Source of the DNA: Roseicyclus persicicus
GTDB taxonomy: Bacteria; Pseudomonadota; Alphaproteobacteria; Rhodobacterales; Rhodobacteraceae
Direction of reading: 5' to 3'
Assembly: GCF_012395815.1 (NCBI RefSeq)
Contig: NZ_JAAZQQ010000001.1
Span: 1-64,000 of the forward strand
DNA length: 64,000 bases
Shown one piece after another: positions 34,539 through 43,318 of this stretch. A program made the translations under genes and the position numbers. Every line of letters starts with the position of its first letter. The first letter of the stretch is position 1. The notes below the pieces were generated by a model that had not been told where the DNA came from, did not search any database, and saw only the letters and a program-made list of their open reading frames with translations.

Positions 34539-36224
34539 ATGCCCCGTGACGGACAGCCGATCGCCGAGACCCACGTCATCCTCCCCGATCTCCTGCATCT
34601 GACCGGCGCGGCCGTCGCGCCCGCCGAGGCGCTGCTCGAGACCGCGCGCGCCCGCGTCGCCGCGATGGTCACCGTCGACGGCCGCATCTCGGGCAGCGCG
34701 CTCGAGGACAACCAGACCGCCGCCCACGGCCTCGCCTGGCTGGCGACTTACGTCGAATCGCTGCGCCAGATGCACCGCTGGGCCGAGCGACTGGCCGCCG
34801 ACGGCAAGCTCGGCGAGGTCGAGCAGCTGATCCTGCAGATCGCCTTCGGGGAATACCTGAGCCAGATCACGGGCGGCATCCAGATGAACCAGGCCGAGAT
34901 CCTGCGCCCGCAGGACATGGGCCTGACGCCCGAGGACCTGCGCGGCCTGTCCGCCCCCGAGGTCGTGACCCTGGCCCGGGCCGGCAACACCCAGGCCGCC
35001 CGCTCGCGCCTCGTCGCGCTGATGCAGGAGCGCCGGGCCGAGATCACGGTGGGCGCGACCGGCCTCGAGGACGAGCTCGAGATGATCCGCGAGCAGTTCC
35101 GGCGCTACGCCGTCGACAAGGTCGAGCCCTACGCCCACGAGTGGCACCTCAAGGACGAGCTGATCCCGATGGAGGTGATCGAGGAACTGGCCGAGATGGG
35201 CGTCTTCGGCCTGACCATCCCCGAGGAATACGGCGGCTTCGGCCTGTCCAAGGCGTCGATGTGCGTTGTGTCCGAGGAACTGTCGCGGGGCTACATCGGC
35301 GTCGGCTCGCTCGGCACCCGGTCCGAGATCGCGGCCGAGCTGATCCTCGCCGGCGGCACCGAGGCGCAGAAGGAGAAATGGCTGCCCGGCCTCGCGTCGG
35401 GAGAGATCCTGCCGACGGCCGTGTTCACGGAACCCAACACCGGCTCCGACCTGGGCAGCCTGCGCACCCGTGCGGTCAAGGACGACAACGGCGACTGGAT
35501 CCTCAAGGGCAACAAGACCTGGATCACCCACGCCGCCCGCACCCATGTGATGACGGTGCTCGCCCGCACCATCCCCGACACGACCGACTACCGCGGGCTG
35601 TCGATGTTCCTGGCGGAAAAGACGCCCGGCACCGACGAGACCCCTTTCCCCGACGCCGGCATTTCGGGCGGCGAGATCGAGGTGCTCGGCTACCGGGGCA
35701 TGAAGGAATACACCGTCAACTTCGACGATTTCAAAGTGAAGGGCGAGAACCTGCTCGGCGGCGTCGAGGGGCAGGGCTTCAAGCAACTGATGCAGACCTT
35801 CGAGTCCGCCCGCATCCAGACCGCCGCCCGCGCCATCGGCGTGGCGCAGGGCGCGCTGGACGAGGGCATGAAGTATGCCGAGGACCGCAAGCAGTTCGGC
35901 CGCGCGTTGATCGAGTTCCCCCGCGTCGCCAACAAGCTGGCGATGATGGCGGTGGAAATCATGGTGGCCCGCCAGCTGACCTATTTCAGCGCCTGGGAAA
36001 AGGACCACGACCGCCGCTGCGACCTCGAGGCCGGCATGGCCAAGCTGCTGGGTGCCCGCGTCGCCTGGGCCTGCGCCGACAACGCGCTGCAGATCCACGG
36101 CGGCAACGGCTTCGCGCTGGAATACAAGATCAGCCGCATCCTGTGCGACGCCCGCATCCTCAACATCTTCGAGGGGGCCGCGGAGATCCAGGCGCAGGTC
36201 ATCGCACGGCGGCTGCTCGGCTGA
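34539..36224 (+). CDS. mcd: (2S)-methylsuccinyl-CoA dehydrogenase
   Basis: A 561-residue acyl-CoA dehydrogenase with an N-terminal extension of about 170 residues ahead of the normal fold, a feature of Mcd of the ethylmalonyl-CoA pathway. The extension has LEDNQTAAHGLAWLATYVES and LILQIAFGEYLSQITGGIQM. The core has the family motifs GGFGLSKASMCVVSEELSRG, FTEPNTGSDLGSLRTRA, YAEDRKQFGRALIEFPRVA and LQIHGGNGFALEYKISRIL. It oxidises methylsuccinyl-CoA to mesaconyl-CoA, passing electrons to ETF. ATG at 34539 follows GAAGGAGA. Mesaconyl-CoA hydratase is not nearby, but Mcl1 for the later step is at 60898. Confidence 0.9.
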   Translation: MPRDGQPIAETHVILPDLLHLTGAAVAPAEALLETARARVAAMVTVDGRISGSALEDNQTAAHGLAWLATYVESLRQMHRWAERLAADGKLGEVEQLILQIAFGEYLSQITGGIQMNQAEILRPQDMGLTPEDLRGLSAPEVVTLARAGNTQAARSRLVALMQERRAEITVGATGLEDELEMIREQFRRYAVDKVEPYAHEWHLKDELIPMEVIEELAEMGVFGLTIPEEYGGFGLSKASMCVVSEELSRGYIGVGSLGTRSEIAAELILAGGTEAQKEKWLPGLASGEILPTAVFTEPNTGSDLGSLRTRAVKDDNGDWILKGNKTWITHAARTHVMTVLARTIPDTTDYRGLSMFLAEKTPGTDETPFPDAGISGGEIEVLGYRGMKEYTVNFDDFKVKGENLLGGVEGQGFKQLMQTFESARIQTAARAIGVAQGALDEGMKYAEDRKQFGRALIEFPRVANKLAMMAVEIMVARQLTYFSAWEKDHDRRCDLEAGMAKLLGARVAWACADNALQIHGGNGFALEYKISRILCDARILNIFEGAAEIQAQVIARRLLG

Positions 36225-36250
36225 GAACGGGCACGCCACCGCGCCCTGTA

Positions 36251-36273
36251 GGGTGCGCCGTCACGGCGCACCC
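36251..36273. repeat. Dispersed hairpin repeat, copy 1
   Basis: GGGTGCGCCG (36251-36260) and CGGCGCACCC (36264-36273) form a perfect 10-bp stem with a 3-base loop, 26 bases after the mcd stop. Near-identical hairpins occur at 45791 and 60745. It could end mcd transcription, but it is part of a repeated family rather than a unique terminator. Confidence 0.8.
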
Positions 36274-36335
36274 CGCCAGCCTCGCCGGGATCGGCCGCCT
36301 TTGACTCATGCGCCGGCCCCGGCCAATCTGGGCGC

Positions 36336-36428
36336 ATGGCGACCGGCGACCGGAACTCCCCCCATCTTCCCTGCACGTGCGACCCCGTCGGCGCCAGCGG
36401 CATCGCCCGCCCCGAGGCCGGGGCCTGA
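36336..36428 (+). CDS. Candidate 30-residue leader peptide before thpR
   Basis: ATG at 36336 opens a 30-codon frame, translating to MATGDRNSPHLPCTCDPVGA and ten more residues, stopping at TGA 36426-36428. Its stop overlaps the thpR ATG by one base (TGATG), a form that allows translational coupling. A ribosome-binding site before it is weak, and thpR itself has no clear one. It may be chance, or a leader that delivers ribosomes to thpR. The paired Cys-Thr-Cys is notable but unassigned. Confidence 0.35.
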   Translation: MATGDRNSPHLPCTCDPVGASGIARPEAGA

Positions 36429-36967
36429 TGCGCGCCTTCCTCGCCCTGCCGATCCCCGACGAGACCGTCGACGCGCTCCTCCGGCTGCAATCCGCCATCC
36501 CCTTCGGCAAGCCGGTGCCGGAGGAGAACCTGCACCTGACGCTCGCCTTTCTGGACGATGCGCCCGAGGACGCGCTGGAGGACCTGCACGACCTGCTGAC
36601 CGGCCTGCGCTGGCCGCCCGTCGAGATCCGCTTCACCGGGCTCGACAGCTTCACCGAGATGGAGCGCGGCCTGATCTTCGCCGCCGTCGACCGCAGCGAC
36701 GCGCTGCAGGGCCTGCACGACCGCCTCGCATCCCTCTGCCGCAGCGCCGGCCTTGACCTGCCGCGCCGGCGCTTTCGCCCGCATGTCACGCTCATGCGCG
36801 CCAACCGCCGCCCCGAGGGCCGCACCCGCGACCGTCTCGCCGCGGCGCTCGGGCCGGTGGCGGACCTGCCCGGCTTCACCGCCCGCGCGGTCACGCTCTA
36901 CCGCTCCACCCTCACGCCCCGCGGCGCGCTGCACGAGGCTCTGGCCAGCTATCCGTTGACCGGGTGA
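36428..36967 (+). CDS. thpR: RNA 2',3'-cyclic phosphodiesterase
   Basis: A 179-residue 2H phosphoesterase. The two catalytic HxTx motifs are LHLTLAFL (about residues 37-44) and RPHVTLMR (about 119-126). The protein opens MRAFLALPIPDETVDALLRL, typical of ThpR/LigT. The family opens 2',3'-cyclic phosphates at RNA ends or ligates half-tRNAs in vitro; the physiological task is unclear. No good ribosome-binding site precedes the ATG at 36428, which may depend on the small frame ending in TGATG. An unrelated CpdB-like enzyme that also cleaves 2',3'-cyclic nucleotides is at 9968. Confidence 0.9.
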   Translation: MRAFLALPIPDETVDALLRLQSAIPFGKPVPEENLHLTLAFLDDAPEDALEDLHDLLTGLRWPPVEIRFTGLDSFTEMERGLIFAAVDRSDALQGLHDRLASLCRSAGLDLPRRRFRPHVTLMRANRRPEGRTRDRLAAALGPVADLPGFTARAVTLYRSTLTPRGALHEALASYPLTG

Positions 36968-36992
36968 CGCGGCACCGCCCGCCGATGCGCCC

Positions 36993-37032
36993 TTGACTTC
37001 GCCCGCCGAAGGTCAATGTTAGAGATACTAAC
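36993..37032 (+). promoter_or_regulatory. Candidate MerR-type promoter of the SDR gene
   Basis: TTGACT (36993-36998) could be a -35. The dyad TTGACTTCG...CGAAGGTCAA (36993-37015) overlaps and follows it, as in MerR-family promoters, with CTTCG and CGAAG as the best half-sites. Near the -10 position GTTAG (37018-37022) and CTAAC (37028-37032) form a second small dyad. The SDR ATG is at 37050. No MerR-family gene other than cueR is in the window. Confidence 0.5.
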
Positions 37033-37049
37033 TTCAGGAGCGCGTCGCC

Positions 37050-38063
37050 ATGTCCACCATCCTCGTCACCGGCGCGTCCGGCTACATCGCCAAGCACATC
37101 GTCCTGCGCCTCCTGCAGGCCGGCCACCACGTCCGCGGCTCGATCCGCAGCCCGGCCCGCGGCGAGACCCTGCGCGCCACCATGGCCGCGCTGGTGCCCG
37201 AGGCGATGGAGCGCCTGACGCTGGTGCCCCTCGACCTCACGCGCGATGACGGCTGGGCCGAGGCCGCCGCCGGCGCCGATGCCATCCTGCACACCGCCTC
37301 GCCCTTCCCGCTGTCGCAGCCAAAGGACCCGCAAGAGGTGATCCGCCCCGCCGTCGACGGCGCGCGCCGTGCGATCCGGGCCGCGGCCACGGCCGGCGTG
37401 CCCCGCGTGGTGCTGACCTCCTCCATCGCGGCCGTGGTCGAGGGGCCGCAGCCGCAGGGCCGCCGCTACGACGAGCGCGACTGGTCCGACCCGGAGGCCC
37501 CCACGATCTCGCCCTACAGCGCCTCCAAGACGCTGGCCGAGCGCGCCGCGTGGGACATGGTGGCGACCGAGGCGCCGGGCGTGGCGCTCACCACGATCAA
37601 CCCCGGCTTCGTCCTCGGCGCGCCGCTCGACGGCGACACCGGCACCTCGCTCGCGGTGGTGGAGCGCCTGCTGGCGGGTCGCGACCCGATGCTGCCCAAC
37701 TTCGGCTTCGCCTGCGTCGACGTGGGCGACATCGCCGAGATGCACCTGCGTGCGCTGGACACCCCGGCCAGCATCGGCCAGCGCATCGTCGGCGCCTCGG
37801 ATTTCCTGTGGTATCCCGAGATGGCCGAGATCCTCGCCGCCGCCTTCCCCGACCGCCGCATCCCCACGCGGCGCGCGCCCAGCCTGCTGATCTGGGCGCT
37901 GGGCCACGTCGACCCCGCCGTCGCCGCCATCCGGTCCTCCCTCAACCTCCGCCGCGAGCTGGACGCCAGCCGCGCGCGCGACCTGCTCGGGATCACCTTC
38001 CGCGACCCGCGCGAAAGCCTTGTCGACACCGCCCGCTGGCTGGCCGCTCAGGGCCGCGCCTGA
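37050..38063 (+). CDS. NAD(P)-dependent SDR, extended (aldehyde reductase/epimerase-like)
   Basis: A 337-residue extended short-chain dehydrogenase. The nucleotide motif is [18 protein letters not shown]. Catalytic residues appear in [11 protein letters not shown] (Ser) and [14 protein letters not shown] (Tyr-x3-Lys). [18 protein letters not shown] is typical of the dihydroflavonol-reductase/aldehyde-reductase branch. The substrate is probably a carbonyl compound, but cannot be fixed. ATG at 37050 follows CAGGAG. The promoter has a MerR-like dyad, as for other stress-induced reductases. Its 3' end overlaps convergent recO by 16 bases. Confidence 0.87.
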   Translation: MSTILVTGASGYIAKHIVLRLLQAGHHVRGSIRSPARGETLRATMAALVPEAMERLTLVPLDLTRDDGWAEAAAGADAILHTASPFPLSQPKDPQEVIRPAVDGARRAIRAAATAGVPRVVLTSSIAAVVEGPQPQGRRYDERDWSDPEAPTISPYSASKTLAERAAWDMVATEAPGVALTTINPGFVLGAPLDGDTGTSLAVVERLLAGRDPMLPNFGFACVDVGDIAEMHLRALDTPASIGQRIVGASDFLWYPEMAEILAAAFPDRRIPTRRAPSLLIWALGHVDPAVAAIRSSLNLRRELDASRARDLLGITFRDPRESLVDTARWLAAQGRA

Positions 38064-38785
38064 GCCGCCCGCTGCGCGATCAGGTCCACCAGCCGTTGCC
38101 GCGCCGGCGGCAGGGGCCGGTCGCCCAGCGACGGGGCGAGGTGTTCGGACAGGAAATGCCCGGTGGTGCGCAGCCCCTCCACCACCTCGGCCGGGTCGCC
38201 CGAGGGCGTTCCGCGCAGCACGCCCGGCAGGGGCAGGAGCCGGCCAGCCCAGTCCCCGGCACCGGCCGCCGAGACCGCCCGCCCCGTGCGCGGCGAGACA
38301 TAGGCGAGGTCCTGCGTCACGCCGGTGACCGCACAGGCCGTCAGGTCGAGGCCGAAGCCCGTCTCTTCCAGCAGCGCCAGTTCCCAGCCCAGATAGGCCT
38401 CGGGCCAGCGCTCGGCCCCGAGCCCGTCCAGCAGCGCGAGGCTGCGGGCATAGAGCGCGGGGTAGGCGTGGCGTTCCGGCAGGGCGAAGGACAACAGCGC
38501 GCAGACCGCCGTCAGCCCGGCCAGCGCCAGCCGGTCGCCCATCGCCTCGGCCGCCCGCCCGCGCACCAGCTCGACGCTGTAGCTGCCCAGATGCGCGTCG
38601 AGCCGCGCCCGCCACGTCGCGTCCAGCTGCGCGCCGGGCTGCAGCAGCGGCGCCATCCGGCGCGACGCCCCCCCGCGCAGCACGCCCATGTGCCGGCCGT
38701 GGCCCGCCGTGAACAGGTCGAGGATCGCGGCATGTTCCCCATGCCGCCGCACGCCCAGAAGGATGCCGTCCTCGCGCCAGTCCAT
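38048..38785 (-). CDS. recO: DNA repair protein RecO
   Basis: A 245-residue recombination mediator that anneals DNA and helps RecR load RecA. The N-terminal OB fold has [20 protein letters not shown] and [20 protein letters not shown]. The helical part has [20 protein letters not shown]. No zinc cluster is apparent, as in many alphaproteobacterial RecO proteins. It starts with ATG at 38785. In relatives it normally follows era; here a Pr6Pr gene on the other strand and DUF1491 separate the two. Confidence 0.91.
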   Translation of the reverse strand: MDWREDGILLGVRRHGEHAAILDLFTAGHGRHMGVLRGGASRRMAPLLQPGAQLDATWRARLDAHLGSYSVELVRGRAAEAMGDRLALAGLTAVCALLSFALPERHAYPALYARSLALLDGLGAERWPEAYLGWELALLEETGFGLDLTACAVTGVTQDLAYVSPRTGRAVSAAGAGDWAGRLLPLPGVLRGTPSGDPAEVVEGLRTTGHFLSEHLAPSLGDRPLPPARQRLVDLIAQRAAQARP

Positions 38786-38850
38786 GGCCGCGACTGAACC
38801 ACCCGCGCCCGCGCTTGTCCATCTGCCGACCCCGTGGCAGGCTCCGCGCC

Positions 38851-39468
38851 ATGTTCCCGGCCCTGTCGAGACCTGCCCGCCGCACGGCCCTCCTGATCGC
38901 CCTGCTGGCGGCGGTCTCGGTCGGGGCGCAGTTCCTGCATCTCAAAGCTGTCCGGGCCGAGCCGCCTCTGGCCACCGCGCTCGAGATGGCGCGGTATTTC
39001 ACCATCCTGACCCATCTGCTGGTGGCGGTGACCTTCGGGGTGATCTCGCGCCCGATCCGGGGCGGGGTCTCGGGGGCGTGGCTTGCCGCGCTGACCCTGT
39101 CGATGGTCATGGTGGGGCTGGTCTACCACCTGCTGCTGTCGCATCTCATCGACTTTACCGGGCTGGGCTGGTGGGCCGACCACGGGCTGCACACCGCCGG
39201 GCCGCTGGCCATCGCGTTCTGGTGGCTGGTCCATGCGCCGAAGCGGCGGCTGGAGTATCCCGACCTGCCGATCTTCGCCCTCTGGCCCGCGGTCTACTGC
39301 GCCTATGTGCTGGCGCGCGGGTCGGTCGACGGGGTCTACCCCTATCCCTTCCTCGACCTCACCACGCTCGGCCGCGAGGCGGTGGCGGTGAATCTCGCCG
39401 GGCTCTTCGTGCTGGTGCTGCTGGGCGGGGTGGGAATGATCTCCATCGGGCGCTTCGCGGACCGCTGA
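38851..39468 (+). CDS. Pr6Pr family membrane protein
   Basis: A 205-residue inner-membrane protein with six hydrophobic helices. Markers are [60 protein letters not shown], and [20 protein letters not shown]. The pattern [13 protein letters not shown] and YPYPFLD is that of the Pr6Pr family, of unknown function. The basic N-terminus precedes the first helix. It is divergent from recO (65 bases) and transcribed alone. Confidence 0.82.
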   Translation: MFPALSRPARRTALLIALLAAVSVGAQFLHLKAVRAEPPLATALEMARYFTILTHLLVAVTFGVISRPIRGGVSGAWLAALTLSMVMVGLVYHLLLSHLIDFTGLGWWADHGLHTAGPLAIAFWWLVHAPKRRLEYPDLPIFALWPAVYCAYVLARGSVDGVYPYPFLDLTTLGREAVAVNLAGLFVLVLLGGVGMISIGRFADR

Positions 39469-39492
39469 GGCGGGGCAGGGGCGCGCCGCCCC

Positions 39493-39822
39493 TCACGCCA
39501 GCCCGTCCTCCCCCAGCAGGTGCCGCCCGGCCCTGTCCTCGACCTCGATCACCCAGAGGTCGGGGTCGAACCCCCGCTGCCGCCCGATCGCCGCGTCCAC
39601 CGCCGCCTCGTCCCCGCGCGCCAGTTCCATCCAGACGCTGTCGCCCGTCATCAGGTCGGTCCGCCGCTGGAACGCCACCGCCTGCCCGTCGAGCGTGTTG
39701 CACTTGACCAGCACCGCCCCCGCCGTGGCATCCCCCCGCGCCACCACGAAGGCCGGGATGTCGGCCAGCCGCAGCCGCGCGAGATAGGCCCCCACCCAGA
39801 ACTCCGCGGTCAGCCGCGCCAT
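39493..39822 (-). CDS. DUF1491 family protein
   Basis: A 109-residue soluble protein. MARLTAEFWVGAYLARLRLA, PAFVVARGDATAGAVLVKCN, and GFDPDLWVIEVEDRAGRHLL fit DUF1491, a small alphaproteobacterial family of unknown function. It starts with ATG at 39822, six bases after the era stop, and is likely translated from the same message. The family is commonly found between era and recO, as here, which suggests a link to RNA or translation, but nothing more is known. Confidence 0.86.
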   Translation of the reverse strand: MARLTAEFWVGAYLARLRLADIPAFVVARGDATAGAVLVKCNTLDGQAVAFQRRTDLMTGDSVWMELARGDEAAVDAAIGRQRGFDPDLWVIEVEDRAGRHLLGEDGLA

Positions 39823-39828
39823 CGCGGC

Positions 39829-40734
39829 TCAGTTCCCGTCGCGGAAATCGAGCCCCATCTCGGAATAGCGCTCGGCCTCCTCTAGCCAGTTCGGGCGCAC
39901 CTTGACCTGCAGGAACAGGTGCACCTTGCGGCCGAGGAATTCCTCCAGCTCCTCGCGCGCGGCCTTGGAGACGGCCTTGATCGTCTCGCCGCCCTTGCCC
40001 AGCAGGATCCCCTTGTGCCCGTCGCGGGCGACGTAGATCACTTGGTCGATCCGGGCCGAGCCGTCCTTGCGCTCCTGCCACATCTCGGTTTCCACGGTCA
40101 GCTGGTAGGGCAGCTCCTGGTGCAGCCGCAGGGTCAGCTTCTCGCGCGTCATCTCGGCGGCGATCATCCGCATCGGCAGGTCGGCGATCTGGTCCTCGGG
40201 GTAGAGCCAAGGCCCCTCGGGCATCGCGGCCGCCAGCCAGTCGCGCAGGTCGTCGACGCCATAGCCCTTCTCGGCCGAGATCATGAAGGTCCGCTCGAAG
40301 GGGAAGGCCGCGTTCATCTCCTCGGTCAGCTTCAGGAGCACCGGCGCCTCGACCCGGTCGATCTTGTTGATCGCCAGCGCCACGCGCCGCCCCTGCGCCT
40401 TTTCGGCCAGACCCGCCAGGATCGCGTCCACCCCCTCGGTCTTGCCGCGGTGCGCCTCGATCAGCAGCACGATCACGTCGGCATCCGCCGCCCCGCCCCA
40501 GGCCGCCGCCACCATCGCCCGGTCGAGCCGGCGCCGCGGCCGGAACAGGCCGGGCGTGTCGACGAAGACGATCTGCGCCTCGCCGGCCATCGCCACGCCG
40601 CGGATGCGCGCGCGCGTGGTCTGCACCTTGTGGGTGACGATCGAGACCTTGGCGCCGACCATGCGGTTCAGCAGCGTCGACTTGCCCGCGTTGGGCTCTC
40701 CGATCAGGGCGACGAAACCGGCGCGGGTGGTCAT
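39829..40734 (-). CDS. era: GTPase Era
   Basis: A 301-residue GTPase needed for 16S rRNA maturation and 30S assembly. The G motifs are LIGEPNAGKSTLLNR (G1), VFVDTPGLF (G3) and AINKIDRVE (G4). The C-terminal KH domain has the RNA-binding loop GILLGKGGETIKAVSKAARE. ATG at 40734 gives MTTRAGFVALIGEPN. It is divergent from argC over 133 bases. In many relatives it follows rnc directly; here argC and an oxidoreductase gene intervene. Confidence 0.96.
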   Translation of the reverse strand: MTTRAGFVALIGEPNAGKSTLLNRMVGAKVSIVTHKVQTTRARIRGVAMAGEAQIVFVDTPGLFRPRRRLDRAMVAAAWGGAADADVIVLLIEAHRGKTEGVDAILAGLAEKAQGRRVALAINKIDRVEAPVLLKLTEEMNAAFPFERTFMISAEKGYGVDDLRDWLAAAMPEGPWLYPEDQIADLPMRMIAAEMTREKLTLRLHQELPYQLTVETEMWQERKDGSARIDQVIYVARDGHKGILLGKGGETIKAVSKAAREELEEFLGRKVHLFLQVKVRPNWLEEAERYSEMGLDFRDGN

Positions 40735-40867
40735 GGGGCGATCCTCGGGGTCATGCATGGCCCGTGGTCCTAGCCGATCCGGGCCGCCGACGCCACAGTC
40801 CAGAGTTGCATGGATGGCCCGTTCGGCGCTATGGGGGCCGGGTCCGGCCGGACAGGGAGACGGGATC

Positions 40868-41782
40868 ATGACGGCAAAGGTGTTCATCGACGGCGAGGTT
40901 GGCACGACGGGCCTGCAGATCCGCGCGCGCCTCGAATCCCGCGCCGACATCACGCTCATCTCGCTGCCCGAGGAAAGCCGCAAGTCGCGGCTCGCGCGGA
41001 TCGGTGCCTTCGGCGAGGCCGATGTCGCCATCCTCTGCCTGCCCGACGCCGCCGTGCACGAGATCGCCCCCGACCTCGCGCACCTGCCCTGCCGCGTCAT
41101 CGACGCCTCGACCGCCCACCGCACCGACCCGGCCTGGGCCTTCGGCTTTGCCGAGCTCGACGCCGGCGCGCGGGCCCGGATCGCGGGGGCCAAGTTCGTG
41201 TCGAACCCCGGCTGCTACTCCACCGGCGCCATCGCGCTGCTGAAGCCGCTGGTCGCCGCGGGCGTCATCGCCCCCGACCACCCGGTCACGATCAACGCGC
41301 TGTCGGGCTATTCCGGCGGCGGCAAGTCGATGATCGCCGAGTTCGAGACCGGCGCCGTCACCGGCGGCTTCGTCTACGCCACAGGCCAGAAGCACAAGCA
41401 CCTGCCCGAGATCGTCGCCCATGCCGGCCTGACCCGGCGGCCGATCTTCGTGCCGCAGGTCGGCCCCTTCGCGCAGGGCATGATCGTGCAGGTCCCCCTC
41501 CACCTGCCCCCGGGCGGTCCCGCCGCCGCGATGGACGCCTTGCGCGCCCACTACAAGGGCCAGCGCTTCGTGCAGGTGGTCGAGCGCGCGGCGATGGGCG
41601 ACCGCATCGACCCGCAGCGCCTGAACGGCACCAACCTGATGGAGCTGACGGTGGACGGCGACCCCGAGACCGGGGCGACGGTGCTGATCGCGGTGCTCGA
41701 CAACCTCGGCAAGGGCGCGTCCGGCGCGGCGGTGCAGAACCTCAACATTCTGCTCGGCAAGGACGAGGGCGCCGGCCTCTAG
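40868..41782 (+). CDS. argC: N-acetyl-gamma-glutamyl-phosphate reductase, type 2
   Basis: A 304-residue arginine-biosynthesis enzyme that makes N-acetylglutamate semialdehyde with NADPH. The N-terminus AKVFIDGEVGTTGLQIRARL is the type-2 nucleotide motif, and NPGCYSTGAIALLKP holds the catalytic Cys. SGYSGGGKSMIAEF and NLGKGASGAAVQNLNILLG follow. The shorter length is typical of type 2 (ArgC2). ATG at 40868 has GGGAGACGG upstream. Its TAG shares CTAG with the stop of the convergent oxidoreductase gene, overlapping by four bases. Confidence 0.95.
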   Translation: MTAKVFIDGEVGTTGLQIRARLESRADITLISLPEESRKSRLARIGAFGEADVAILCLPDAAVHEIAPDLAHLPCRVIDASTAHRTDPAWAFGFAELDAGARARIAGAKFVSNPGCYSTGAIALLKPLVAAGVIAPDHPVTINALSGYSGGGKSMIAEFETGAVTGGFVYATGQKHKHLPEIVAHAGLTRRPIFVPQVGPFAQGMIVQVPLHLPPGGPAAAMDALRAHYKGQRFVQVVERAAMGDRIDPQRLNGTNLMELTVDGDPETGATVLIAVLDNLGKGASGAAVQNLNILLGKDEGAGL

Positions 41783-42552
41783 CCCGGGTGCCGGATGAAG
41801 GGCCAGTGGCTGGGGGCCTCGCGCTTCAGCCGCCCCTCCCCGTCGAACTCCGCGTCCGCGTTGAACGGCAACAGCGGCCTGTCGCCCAGCCCCGCCAGCA
41901 CCGCGGCCTGCCCGTCCAGCACGCCCTCCAGCCGCGCCTCAAGCTCCGCCTTGCGCGCGCCCTCGTGGTAGCCGTGCACGCCGTGGACGATCAGGGGTTC
42001 GGCCACCTCCATCCCGCAGTAGCGCAGCGTGTAGGCCAAGGGCCACAGAAGCAGCCGCGTCTCCCCCTCCTTGCCGTCCGGCCCGCATTCGCTGGCCCGC
42101 GCACCGGTGGTCACGCATAACAGCGCCCGCTTGCCCCTGAGCAGCCCGGTGTCGAACCGCCGGTCCACGTCATGCACCGCCCCGTGCGCCAGCGCCCGGT
42201 CGCACCAGCCCTTCAGCATCGCGGGCGGCGCGAACCACCACAGCGGAAAGTGAAAGATCACCCGGTCCGCTGCCCGGATCTTCTCCACCTCCGCCGCGAC
42301 ATCCGCAGGCAAACGCCCGGCCCCCGCCGCCCGCTCCTGCGCCTTCAAGGGATCGAAGGGCGACAACGGCTCGACATACCGGCCCGGCCCCTCGGCCGGC
42401 TGGAACCCCATCGCGTAAAGGTCCGACCACAGCACCCGGTCCCCCGCCGCCTCCGCCGCGGCCGCACTCGCCCCGGCCCAGGCCCCGCAGAACGACCCCC
42501 GCTCCGGATGCGCCAGCACGATCAACGTGGTCCGCACCACGACCCCCCTCAT
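41779..42552 (-). CDS. NAD(P)H-dependent oxidoreductase, flavodoxin-like fold
   Basis: A 257-residue FMN/FAD quinone-reductase-like protein. The flavin-binding motif is LIVLAHPERGSFCGAW. Other markers are DRVIFHFPLWWFAPPAMLKG (the FPLWW signature), CVTTGARASECGPDGKEG, and WPLAYTLRYCGMEVAEPLIV. It is related to KefF, MdaB and NQO1-type proteins, probably a cytoplasmic quinone or nitro reductase. The start ATG at 42552 is used, with GGAAG upstream; a TTG at 42564 and GTG codons just downstream are alternatives. Upstream lies a pair of hairpins shared with the end of rnc. Confidence 0.86.
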   Translation of the reverse strand: MRGVVVRTTLIVLAHPERGSFCGAWAGASAAAAEAAGDRVLWSDLYAMGFQPAEGPGRYVEPLSPFDPLKAQERAAGAGRLPADVAAEVEKIRAADRVIFHFPLWWFAPPAMLKGWCDRALAHGAVHDVDRRFDTGLLRGKRALLCVTTGARASECGPDGKEGETRLLLWPLAYTLRYCGMEVAEPLIVHGVHGYHEGARKAELEARLEGVLDGQAAVLAGLGDRPLLPFNADAEFDGEGRLKREAPSHWPFIRHPG

Positions 42553-42579
42553 CTTTGCTTCCAAAATACTCCGGGGAGC

Positions 42580-42624
42580 GCGAGGGGCAGAGCCCCTCGC
42601 ACGGGTCGCCTGCGCAAGCAGGCG
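42580..42624. repeat. Two adjacent stem-loops downstream of rnc
   Basis: The first stem is GCGAGGGGC (42580-42588) with GCCCCTCGC (42592-42600), 9 bp with an AGA loop. The second is CGCCTGC (42607-42613) with GCAGGCG (42618-42624), 7 bp closed by a GCAA tetraloop, the stable GNRA type. They lie between the rnc stop and the start of the next minus-strand gene and may stop rnc transcription or shape the leader of that gene. Confidence 0.7.
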
Positions 42625-42634
42625 AAACCCCTCC

Positions 42635-43318
42635 TTACCCGCGCTCGACCCGGTCCAGCAGCGCCCGCGCCGCCGCCTGCTCGGCCTGCCGCTTCACCCG
42701 CCCCTCGGCCTCGGCCGACCGCCCGTCGGCCAGCCGCGCGGCGACGCGGAACACCGGCGCGTGGTCCGGCCCCTCGCGCGACAGCTCCACGTAGGCCGGC
42801 GGCGCCATGCCGCGCGCCTGCGCCCATTCCTGCAGCGCGGTCTTGGCGTCGCGCGCATCCTCGGCCACCGCGCCGACGCGCTCGCCCCAGAGCCGCAGCA
42901 CCACCGCCTGCGCGGCGGCAAAGCCGCCGTCCAGGTAGACCGCCGCGATCACCGCCTCCATCGCGTCGCCCAGCAGCGCCATCTTGCGCCGCCCGCCCGT
43001 CGTCATCTCGGACTTGCCCAGCCGCAGCACCGCGCCGAGGTCGATCTCGCGGGCGACCTCGGCGCAGGTCTCCTTGCGCACCAGCGCGTTGAAGCGCGGC
43101 GCAAGCTGCCCCTCCTTGGCGTCGGCGTCCTGCGCCAGCACCGCCTCGGCCATGACGAGGCCCAGCACCCGGTCGCCCAGGAACTCCAGCCGCTGGTTGT
43201 CGGGCCGCGTGGCCGAGGACAGCGAGGCATGGGTCAGCGCGCGCGTGATCAGCTCGGGGTCGCCGAAGCGGTGCCCCAGCCGGTCGCAGAAGGCCTCGAG
43301 CTCGCGCGCCAGCTTCAC
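42635..43318 (-). CDS. rnc: Ribonuclease III
   Basis: A 227-residue double-strand RNA nuclease for rRNA processing. The catalytic signature is [20 protein letters not shown], with the second acidic cluster [16 protein letters not shown]. The C-terminal dsRNA-binding domain has [14 protein letters not shown] and [20 protein letters not shown] at 43318 overlaps the lepB stop by four bases, a conserved lepB-rnc pairing. The usual next gene, era, is not adjacent. Confidence 0.96.
   Translation of the reverse strand: MKLARELEAFCDRLGHRFGDPELITRALTHASLSSATRPDNQRLEFLGDRVLGLVMAEAVLAQDADAKEGQLAPRFNALVRKETCAEVAREIDLGAVLRLGKSEMTTGGRRKMALLGDAMEAVIAAVYLDGGFAAAQAVVLRLWGERVGAVAEDARDAKTALQEWAQARGMAPPAYVELSREGPDHAPVFRVAARLADGRSAEAEGRVKRQAEQAAARALLDRVERG

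Noticed and set aside
40735-41193. N-terminal extension of Era into the argC region
   Set aside because: The frame stays open but is antisense to argC, and the standard Era N-terminus begins at 40734.
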